Assembly: GCA_029948255.1 (NCBI GenBank)
Contig: JALIZF010001939.1
Span: 1 to 64,000, forward strand
Length of the DNA stretch: 64,000 nucleotides
Reading direction: 5' to 3'
Origin: Telmatactis stephensoni
Taxonomy: Eukaryota; Cnidaria; Anthozoa; Actiniaria; Isophelliidae
The position numbers were made by a program, and so were the translations under genes. Below, one piece after another: positions 34,601 to 46,388 of the stretch. The notes beneath the pieces were generated by a model. That model worked only from the letters and a program-made list of their open reading frames with translations, was not told the DNA's origin and ran no database searches. Every line of letters starts with the position of its first letter. The first letter of the stretch is position 1.

Positions 34601-37600
34601 TGCAGAAAAGACATACTGTATATATATTTATAAAATATTTGAGATATAATGCACGCACTGATTGGCTGGCTACCATGTTTATATCAGAGGACAGAGACAT
34701 GGCTCGCTCAAAAATGGCCGAAAATATTTTATAAAAGCAATATAAAACGATCACTTATGTCTCTGTACTGTGATATAAACACTCTGGAAGATGTAGAGCA
34801 CTCGAAAAGCAAGAGAAACACTTGGCTATGCATCGCGTTCCTAAGCTTGCTTTTCTCTTGCTCTACATCTTCCATCGTGTTTATATCACAGTGCAGAGAC
34901 ATGCACGCATGTTTTATATTCCTTAAATATAGGAATGTGTAGGTGTGTCAGGGTTAAAGAGGGAAAAGAGATAGAGATATGTAGGTATGTCAGGGTTACA
35001 AGAAGGGGAAAAAGATCTGTGTGGGTGTGTCAGAGTGCAAAAGGTACAGAGTTGTATAGGTGTATTAGGATACAAGAGGGAGATAGATGTGCAAGAGGTT
35101 TGAGAGTACAGAGGTTTATCAAGCAGTGCATTAAGACTCTAACACATGCATGGCTGAAGCTCTAGCAGAATCAGTTACTTGAATGCATAAATAAATCCTC
35201 AGGAAGAAGAGGACAAGAATTCTGATGGCACACCTGATGATGATAAGGACTTCACTTTTGGCAAAGATGAATATCAAGGATCGGATTCTGATGATGAAAT
35301 CAGTGATATAGAAGATGATGATGTGTTGGAATCCCAGGAGAAAAAAGCATCACCAAGCAAGAAATGGTCAAAAGGTACCAGATTTCATTGAGGATAATGT
35401 TCTTTTAGTTACAGTTCACATTTCTGCAGATTGATTTTAATTAAGAGGAGATTTTTTTCAATGACGAGCAATAATGGCGAAAAGCGCCAAAAACTAGACG
35501 TTCGTGTGAGTTTTAATCCAAATTTTCGTTCTGGATTAACACTCAAACCCTTTTTCTACCGGTTAAAAACTGATGTACCAAGATAAAATACCTGTTTAAA
35601 ACAGATTTTTGAATTGTACAAAGACTTTTTCTAGAAGTTGTGTTGGGATTAAGCTTTTTTAAGCTGAATATAACGAAAACATAATAGCAAATGAGCAGAA
35701 GGCCTAGACCTCATTTTCGATCCAAATTTTTGCTTTGGATTAACACTTTCATTCAACATTCATCGGCCAAAACTACTTACAAACAACTTAAACTTTCTGA
35801 CAGAAATGTTTTTAGTTTTGTACAACAGCTATTCTTCATCTCAGGAGTTTTTGTCGTTCATTGCTCGAACTTGAAAAAAATCCCCTCTTAAAATAATTGT
35901 TTAAAAGCAAGTTAATGGTATTAGAAACCATTTTCTGATAAGCAGGTGTCATTTTCATTTTTGAAATTCATGGTATGTTAATTTACAATAAAGCTCTATG
36001 ATCTAAGAGAAGTATGATAAATACACTGATTACCGTGTTTAAACCAGAGGCAAGAAACAGGAATGTGGAAGTTGAAATTGAAGGGTTCTCTGTGAAAATG
36101 ACCTAAGTGACGTTTTGATGGATGTCCAGACATTGATTTTTTGGCACAGGAAAGTTAATTGATGTCATTTTATATCAATGAGAAAAATCATCAAAAAGTC
36201 ACTTAGGCCATTTTCAGCCTCAGGTAGTGGCAAAATTGGAGACTGAAACTCAGAAACCACCAGTTTATGAGGCTAGTTGTTCTAAGTTCAAGTCTCGCTC
36301 TGTTTTACAGTGATTTTCGAAATAATTCAAACTCTGACCTTCAGAAAGTCTGAGTGTTGGAATTTGGTCATTTGCTTCCACCCACCAAAACAAAAACAAA
36401 AACAAAAACAAACAAATAATAATAAAGATACCTAGAAACCTACCAAATCATCAAACAATGAACAAATGTGATCTTTAGACTATTTACATTTCCTATATAT
36501 CATTTTAGTATTAGTAGCTCTTCATATTTCTGATTTTTAACTTTGATTGACAAAAGCAAATAACCAAATTCCAACAGACTGTCTGCAGTTCAGAGTCGGC
36601 ATAATTTCAAAAATTGCTGTAATTCATGGTACAGATCTACATGTGCATGTAGCTGTTTTAATTGCTTAAATATCGCTAAAGTTTATATTTGTCTGTAGAA
36701 ATAGTGATAGTACTTGGTACTGGACCTGGGAACAAGACATATAGAGGAAATGAACAATGGTATGTTGTCTTCATATCTGGTCAATTGAAGGATAACCAAT
36801 AAAAATGGCATAAGTGATGTTTGCCAAAATGGCCATACACAAGAGACCATAATACTGAAGGGCGGATCCAGGATTTTGCAAAGGGGATGTCCCAAATAGG
36901 CCTCTTGAGAGATGACGTCACATCCAAGATGGTGGCCTCCTAACAATGGAATCTCATGACGTCATCTCGCACGGTGCTAGGGGGTGTCCGGCACACCTAT
37001 GGACACCCTCCTGGATCCGCCCATGATACTAAGAGAGTGAAACTATCAGATTGATGTCTGAGCGATGTTCGCGGCAACTAAGGCTATTTTTAGTAACAGG
37101 AAGTTGACGCCATACCATGTGCTCAGGGCAATCAAAAAATGGAATTTGATTTATATAAGTGGAACCGTTTCTTCATTGTTCATACACGTGATGGCATCAA
37201 CTTCCTGTTATTAAAAATTTCCTTAAGTGCCAAGCACATCGTGCAGACATCAATATCAGTTTCATTCTCTTGTATTACAGTCTCTTTCCAGACATTGATA
37301 TTTGACTGAGAAAGAAGTCTTTCAGGCCATTTCCATTAGAACCTCTTCAATTTTACTATCATTATAATGATTTTCCAATGAGATATTTTTTTCATCATGA
37401 TCAATTTCACAAACGTTTTTCTACATTGCAGCATTTTCACCCTCCATTTATATTTTACAGGCGGAATAAAAACTTTGGTAAAGCAGTTGTCTTCAGTGAA
37501 CACATACCCATGCTGCATCATTGGTGTAGAGTTGAAACATGGTAAACTAGCAATCCATTACACACTGGGGTAGTCAGTCAGTCAGCCAGTCCATCTGTCC

Positions 37601-37699
37601 ATCCATCAGTCAGTCAGTCAGTTGGTCAGTCAGTCAGTTGGTCAGTCAGTCAGTTGATCAGTCAGTTGATCAGTCAGTCAGTCAATCAATCAATCAGTC

Positions 37700-37731
<32 letters not shown>

Positions 37732-40700
37732 AGTCAGTCCGTCAGTTAGTCAGTTGGTCAGTCTGTTGTCAGTCAGTTGGTCAGTCAGTCAGTCAGTCAA
37801 TCAATCTGTCAGTCAGTTGGTCAGTCAGTCAGTCAGTCAGTTGGTCAGTCAGTTGGTCAGTCAGTTGTCAGTCAGTCAGTTGATCAGTCAGTCAGTCAAT
37901 CAATCAATCAATCAGTCAGTCAGTCAGTTGGTCAGTCAGTTAGTCAGTCAGTCAGTCAGTCAGTCAGTTAGTCAGTCAGATCAACAGACATTCAGACAGT
38001 CAGTCAGAAAAATAGATGGACAGAAAGGTAGTCCTTTTGCCATTAATTCATTTAAATTTATTCAGTGATTCAGTTGTCCAGTCATTCAGTCAGTTATTTC
38101 AAGGCAGTTGGCAGCTCAACAGACCATTCACAATGCTATGTATGCTATGTAAATAGGCTACATGAATATCATTAAGCAATGATGGCTTGATGTATTTCTG
38201 TTTCTTTGTTACAATTACAGCAACATATCTGACTACATTCCTACTTCTTCACTGTCACCTCACTTTGTTATCCCACGACATGTTACCATTGGACACAAAG
38301 ACGATACTCAGCTCCCCTTGTTTACAAGTTTACCTAAAGATGCCAGTAAGTCAACTAGATAATAAAAATTAGATTCAAATCTTAAAATTCCATTTTATGC
38401 ATTAACCCAATCAATCTTCAACTTGATTATTATAACGTAGAAGTTTGATCATTTCTGTTTTCAGGTGGTAACTATGGTGATCGAACCTTTTACACAGGGG
38501 GTCCTATATGGGGACTAAGCTGGTGCCCCACCCCTGGTAGGTACATTACTGATTAACATACTATGCATATAGTTAAATTTGGGGTGGCTCATCACCCTTC
38601 CTCGCAGCCAAGTGCTGAAATATGAAGGGCGCAGCTCAACGTGATTGAGTCGAAGGTTTACAAGGGCGCTTTCATTACGACCAATTGAACAATCACACAT
38701 TTACATACAAATTTACATACACATACACGTAGCAGCCACCATACGACTCATGTCTGATCATGGAGCACAGCTTAGATCGAAACTAGTTCGTTTTTACTGA
38801 GGGAGGAAAAACCGGAGAACCCAGAGAAAAAACCCTCGAAGCAAGGGAGAGAACGAACAAGAAACTCAAGCCACATGTGATGCCCCAGTCCGGGGATTGA
38901 ACGAGGGACCACATAACAGCGGTGACAGACCGGCGCAAATTAATTCATAACTAACATATTGCTCAAGTCATCATCCCTATTGGCTATGTACTGTAACTTT
39001 TTGGGCAAGTTTGTGAAAAAAGCCTTCAGTAAATATTATTATTCCATTTGTTTCTAAAACACAATGTATATATATATCTTGTAGATACAAAAAATAAGGT
39101 AGATCAATATGTGGCTGTCAGTACTCACAGAACCTATGAAACGGTATGTATACTAGGTTTGTTGACAATTTCTGAATTGAGCACATTTTATATGAATGTC
39201 AAAAACTCACAACATAGGCTATGTACATTTCAAGTGGCAGTGGCCTATATAATGCACATTTGGTATGACTGTCAAATATTATGGCACAGGCTAAGGGCTG
39301 TGCACATCTTTTCCTGACTGAAAACTCAGGGCACAAAGTTATGGCACAGGTTATGCACATTTCATATGACTGTGAAAAAGCCACCTCATGTGTTATATGC
39401 ACATTTCACATGACTCAGCTATTGCTCTACCATGTACTTATACTTCAGACAGAATTGTAAATGATTCAACATTAGTCAGAACAAAATGCGAGGCAAAAGG
39501 TGGTCCTACTACACCCATTATGGTCCCTGGTATTTTTTGTTTTATATATTGTATAGTAGTTAACTCTAAAGGCTTGTTTGCATGGCTCAACTTTTGCCTA
39601 TAGCTGTTGCATGCAATCTGCCTACAACTTAATTCTGTCTGACTTTACACAACACATCGATCTTTGGTGCTCACAATCACACAGTCAAGTTGCATGCAAC
39701 AGTACTAGTTGTAGGCAAATAAAGTAACTTGTGCCATGTTGGCCCTTATGAACTATGCATTTTGCTGTGTTTCAATACATAGGTTTGCCAGACACAAAAG
39801 TGTTATAAAGACAAAGGAACACTGCAAATCTGGAATATTGGAGCATTATCAAATACGTCATCCAGGTATTACAGCTATAGATTAACAGGCCAGCTCAGGA
39901 TTTGCAAGCTCCACAACAGTAATTATATAAACCAGAAGATTTCAAAAATTAGGGTTTCTTGCCTTCAAAGTCTGTCCTGTCTTTGGTTATAGCCACTATC
40001 CCTGAAAAGCTTGCATGAAAGCTCTAATGTTCCAAACAGGAGCAAGTGTAGCTCAGTTAGTTCATGGCTTTCTCATGCAAGAGGTCCCAAGGTCAATTCT
40101 CTGTTGGATCACCTCACACTTGTTTCAACTTCTTTCCATTCCATGTAGCTTTAATTAGCTTTAAATACCCTTGAAATGAGCACTGATGGAAAGATGGTAA
40201 AGAGTGTACCATCAGCTTCCTGGGAGACCAGCCTTTACCTTACCTTTTATCCAAACCCCAAATTGGCACTGTCTTGTAGTTAATTTTAAGACTTTTTTCT
40301 AACTATTAAGGTCTGGTGATTCTCCTATCCTGGCTCTCTGTATCGCACATGACTATGGACCCATATGGAAAATGTCTTGGTGTCCTACTGGGGTGTGGCA
40401 GTCTCCTGAAATCTCCACTGATGTAAGTGAATTTATGGATTTAGAATATTGTGCTGATGGGATGGAGTTGTAGTAGCTAATTTTGCGTACAAGTTGACAT
40501 GAAGTTTTGTTGTCTCAAAACTCAACTGTACTAACTCAATTTGAACTCTTGTCCACAGGAAAATACCATTCCAAGACTTGGGCTTTTAGCTATTGCTTGT
40601 GGAGATGGAATTGTGCACATTCTAAGGTAACCAAATTGTATCCTTCCTTCCTTCCTTCCTTCCTTCAACAACGTACTTTGTTTGTTTGTTTGTGTCATTC

Positions 40701-43700
40701 ATTCTTCCTTTCTTTCTTTCTTCCCTCCTATCTTTGTCTCTTAAATTCTCTCATACATTTTTTCATTTAGCGTTCCCCATCCTGACAAGCTGCTCTCAAA
40801 GCTTCCTGTTTGTCCAAACAATGAGGGCAATGAGAAGCACAGTTCCTTTGACCAAGGTTAGTTTTTTTTTAATTTAAAGCCACTCACTTCTTATCATTCT
40901 AAGCCTACTATATGTTAATAAAATAATGTTAAAGGGGGTGCCATGACAACTGAATCTTTAGCATGGTTCCCAGGTGGCTGTCTCATTAGTTTAAGATCTG
41001 GATTTATTTATTTATTTTATTATATTTAGAAGCTTCCACTTAGTTGACATGAGTTTACAATAACAAGAGAAAAAAAAACTGAAAAGACACAAATACATAA
41101 CAATACAGTTAAACTAAGTGAGGGAGCAACTAACGGACTCATAGGTCCCGACAAGGTTGCCCCCAACAATGAACAAGAAAAAATTAACATACATAAAACA
41201 CTTATATAAAAAATATATATTAATGCTAATAGCGGCCTCCATAAGCCAATGTGTGTGTGTGTGGGGGGGAAACGGCAAGAAAAAACGAGGGAGGAAGGAG
41301 GGCAAGGCTTATGGAGACTACTAGTAGCTTTATGAAATTAAACGGTCCTAAGACATAGATCTTTATAGCAGTGCCAAGTGAGCCACCTTAAGTAGGTCAC
41401 CAATACACTACTGTACTGAACCTGTTGTTAATATTGTCTTCCAGTAATGATTTACGGTACATCAATTATGGACTTGTACCCATGTCCTGTTAATATCAAC
41501 TATGAGGGCCAGCATGGTATGGCTTTGTGTGTAGAGTGGACACAAATCAAACCTTTTCAAAGAGTTGCTGCAGGATTTTCTGATGGTAAGACTTGGCCAA
41601 GAGTTTTGAAAAAAACTCCTGGATTTTTGGAGAACTCCTGGAAAACAGAAACGAATAAGTTACATTTACTTTGCATATATGTTTGCATAAAAGCTCTGTT
41701 ACATTCCTTAACTCAACCCGTAAATAACGTTCTGCAAATGTATTTTGCTTGAGTGAAATAGTGTCCTAGAAACCCCTGGAAATAATCTGAAAATCCTCTT
41801 TAAAACTCCTGGATTTATTGAATTTTCTGGGTGTACTAACCCCTGTAATGCAGTTTGTTGTCAGTACAGTCAGCAACAGTGTTTTTAGTGTTGTTGATTT
41901 TATAATAGTGTGTTTTACATTCACAGGTTCTGTGGCTGTGTGGAATTTAGCATCTCAGTCAACATTACTAAGAAAATCACTGGAAAACAAGCAAAAGACT
42001 TTACGTAATTACATCTCTTTGGTTTATCTGTCTGAAGTTCTACCAAATTGAATGCCAATGTTACTTTCTCTCTACAGTAGCAGATTAAGGGGAGGGTTGC
42101 AGGGGGGGGGGTGCTTGCCGCCTGAGACAATTTTAGGTCCTTTTCTTCTTGGTACTTTTCTAAAATATCCCCTGGACCCTCTGGATAGTTTCTGATTTCT
42201 GTAACACTGCACCCCCCTGAAGAATCTGCACCCCCCTGAAGGACAACCCTGGATCTGCCCCTGCTCTACAACAATCAAGAAAGTTGACTGTATTGTTCTG
42301 TCATTGTTTCTGTGCAGGTTTGGCTCCATTTGTTCTTTGTAAGGCACACACAAGCTTTGTCAAAGACCTAGCATGGTGTCCTTCACATCAAGATATTATT
42401 TTAACATGTAAGCCAAAATTATTCCTTCAAAGAAGCTTTTCCTCAATCATAATGATGCAAAGTCTGGTTATGTCAACATTCAAATGCACATGTAATCTTG
42501 AGATAAAGGACTATTTAATCCAATAACTGACTTTTGCCTATCAGCAAAGGTTTTCTTACAAAATTCACACTTTTCAAAAATTCATATTCTCACGAGTCTT
42601 GAATTTCCTTCCTTCAAACTTCACAGTTTTGCTAGTTTTAACATGCTCTTTCCAGCTATGGTAATGATTTTTTCTGATAAAGCTCATTGATTTGGGTGAC
42701 TAATCATTTAACCAAAATATTGAAAGTAGACCATTCCAGTTTTATAATACCTAGACCTCTTCCACTTCTTGAACGAAAGTGCTTATTAGTTTTTATGTAT
42801 ATTTTTAGGTGGCTACGACCGAAATTTTAAAATTTGGGATCTGAAATCTCCCATGGTACCATACATGGCGGTGAGAAAAGGTAAAGAGACAAGTCAAGAC
42901 GTTGTAAGACTTTTTTAAGGCCCTATCTACCTAAGAAAATTCTCTGTCAGGGCTCTTATTGATAGGACTATTTAATTATTAATCATAATAATTAATTTAA
43001 TTATATTGTGACTGATAGCGTTACCCTGTTGAGTTAAGGATTCTTCCTTCCTTCCTTCCTTCCTTCCTTCCTCCCTCCCTCCCTCCCTCCCTCCCTCCCT
43101 CCCTCCCTCCCTCCCTCCCTCCCTCCCTCCCTCCCTCCCTCCTTCCTTCCTTCCTTCCTTCCTTCCTTCCTTTTATTCACTCATTTATTAAATATTATAT
43201 AAAACAAATAGATTCCTTTTTACCGTGGGTCTGTACTCTATTGAAGACGTCAGAATATGGTGAGGACAACAGTCACGCCACTCGACTTTGTCTCGTTGCA
43301 TACCTTTTTGTTCTCGTCACATTTTGACGTCATCTGTGTATCTATTAGAGAACAGACCCATGGAAAATCTATTTGTTTTATATAATATCCATCGAAACAT
43401 TTTAACCAATCAAAGCGCGAGTAAGATTCAATGACGTCATCTATGCGTGTGTACTGTAATCACTCGCGGCTCTCGACCAATCAAAGTGCGCGTAATATAC
43501 CAATTATATAAAATAACTTTGCTTTTTAGCATCTTGTTGTGAGCTAGAATGGCCCTTAAAGACCCATGGCTTCCTATACGGTGAACAAGAGATATTCCAC
43601 AAGGAGCAAGCATCATTACGCCATTTTAACATCTCATCCATGGACCATTTTCGCCATTTATTCCAACAAGGCTGCACTCTGATGGTAAGCTCCCTCTTTT

Positions 43701-46316
43701 CTCTCGTTTGGGTATTGGGCTTCCTGTGTTCAACAACACAGGAAACCCAACATAAAGATTCCTGGATTACAGACTTATTGTAGTTTTCTAGTTTGCGTTG
43801 TTGATGTGTTGGCTTGTTTTTTCATCTGTCTGCAAGTTTGCTTCCTTTTTTGTTCTTTTTTTGCGTGCCTGCTCACAATTTGCATGCACGTTTGTTTGTT
43901 TCCTTTGTTTATTTGTATACAAGATTTTTTATTCACTCATTTTTCGTTTGTTTGTTTCCTTTGTTTATCTGTGTACAAGATTGTTCGTTTATTTGCTCAT
44001 TTTCTGTTTGTTTGTTTGCTTCTTTTTTTGTATGCCTGCTTACGTGTTTTGGTTGTTGCTTTGCCACGTAACTGTAGTCAGTTCGGTTCCTCCCTCCCTC
44101 CCTCCCTCCCTCCCTCCCTCCCTCCCTCCCTCCCTCCCTCCCTCCCTCCCTCCCTCCCTCCCTCCCTCCCTCCCTTCCTTCCTTCCTTCCTTCCTTCCTT
44201 CCTTCAAACATAGGCCATAAATTACAAAATGTATATTTATTCCTACAAATTTATTTTCACAGTCCATATCCTACAACAACTGGATCGACGTTACGGCCAC
44301 TTCAAGCATCGCTGGTGATGTCTTTTTATCGAAATTTCTAGGAACGAGGGCACCTTATAATAAATGGGTAAATATTTTTATTTAAATAGTATTGTTTCTG
44401 TCATCAAAAGCGTATTCCCCTTGCACTCACTTTCTTACACACTGAGTAGTCTGCACACAGTCTTTCTAGCCTCTAGCCTCATAGCCTGTGGGCAGGCGTC
44501 CTCCTTTCTGTGGGCAGGCTATGTATTTTTCGATTCAATTATAAACAATGGCGTTCGTTTCGGATCTCCCTTCTTTCCTCTCCTCCCTCTCCCCTCTCTC
44601 CCTCCCCCACCCCCTAGAGAACCTGTGGGTCGGCTAACACATTGAGTATCAGGAAAGAATAACTAGGAGCTCGTTTCTAAGCTGGGTAGCTTAGCTTATG
44701 CCAATTTACACGACAACCTTTTAACGGCACGGCCCCCCTAAATCTTGTCACATGGACCGATTATTTTGGGTACAGCACCCCTGTAAGGTCGACAAATTTT
44801 CTGTTCACACGATGATAATTACGGGTGTCGTTCCAGAAATGATGGGCCCGCGTGTCAAGATTTTGGGGTGCCATGCCATAAGAGATTGTCGTGGAAGTCG
44901 GATTAAAGCAAGAGACCATAATACTAAGAGAGCGAAACTCAGTATTGATGTCTGTGCGATGTTCGTGGCGGCTAAGGCTATTTTTAGTAAATTCGCCGTC
45001 GCGCGCGCAAGGCTCTCAAACAATAGAATTCAAACGGTCCCGTCCGCGCGCATGTCAAAAATCAATTTCTATTCCAGGTTGTTTAAGAGCCTTGCGCGCG
45101 CGACTGCGAAGTTACTAAAAATAGCCTTAGCCGCCACAAACATTGCACAGACATCAATACTGAGTTTCGCTCTCTTAGTATTATGGTCTCTTGGTTAAAG
45201 CTTATGGTCATTTCTCTAGTGTTTTCACCCTGTTCATGTATGATACATTTGTTTGCAGTGTCTTTATAACGTGCATTTGGAAGATCGCAACTTGAGTTCT
45301 GATGCAAAGATCGCTCAGAGTTCTAATGCTGACATTACCAATGAAGAGAGATCTGATATTGAGAAAACTGAGAGAACCAGTACAGAGAGTACTGATGCAA
45401 AGATCACTGGTTCTCAGAGTTCTAATTCTGACACTATCAACGAAGAGAGATCTGATATTGAGAAAACTGAGATAACCAATGCGGAGAGTACTGATGCAAA
45501 GATCACAAGTTCTCGGAGTTCTGATGCTGACACCACCAACGAAGAGAGATCTAATATTGAGAAAACTGAGAAAACTGAGATAACCAATACGGAGAGAACT
45601 GATGCAAAGATCACAAGTTCTCGGAGTTCTGATGCTGACACCACCAACGAAAAGAGATCTGATATTGAGAAAACTGAGATAACCAATACGGAGAGAACTG
45701 ATGCAAAGATCGCTGGTTATCGGAGGTCTGATGCTGACACCACCAACGAAGAGAGATCTGATATTGAGAAAACTGAGATAACCAATACGGAGAGAACTGA
45801 TGCAAAGATCACTGGTTCTCGGAGGTCTGATGCTGACATTACTAATGAAGAGAGATCTAATATTGAGAAAACTGAGATCGCCAGTGCTGGGAGTACAAAT
45901 GCTAAGATCGCTGATGCTCAGGGCGCTGATAATAAGAACACCAATGCTGAAAGCAATAAGGGCAAGGGTGACGACCCTAAGGTCGCTGGAGCTAAAAGCA
46001 CTGGTGTTACACAACAGACGGGAGACGATATATTAAAGCAGAAATGTCCAAGTATAAAGGAGGTTCTCAATAGCTCACGTTTGGTTTTTCAGGACATAAA
46101 TTATGTAAGTATAGGTTGGACAGTCTCTTTTAGATCAATAAATTTTCGTTCAAATCTTATATGAAGTTATTTATATATTCAATATTGATTGATTGTTCTA
46201 GAGGGCTGTTTATACGGGTGATTTATGGTTGCAATAAAATCGCCTTTCAAAGATAGACGATAGGCTACGATGCATCATCATCATCATCATCATCATCACA
46301 TCACCATCATCATCAC

Positions 46317-46388
<72 letters not shown>

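Noticed and set aside
37560..38098. SQSVSQSV-type frames, also considered as CRISPR-like repeat
   Set aside because: Simple (CAGT)n tetranucleotide repeat without spacers; animal intron.
43798..44267. Cysteine/phenylalanine- and GREGGREGG-rich frames
   Set aside because: Intronic T/G-rich and CCTC/CCTT simple sequence in GTF3C2 intron 21.
45208..46014. 268-codon minus-strand frame opposite GTF3C2 exon 23
   Set aside because: Antisense shadow of the 99-bp coding repeat; the plus strand fits the splice phases and the GTF3C2 family.
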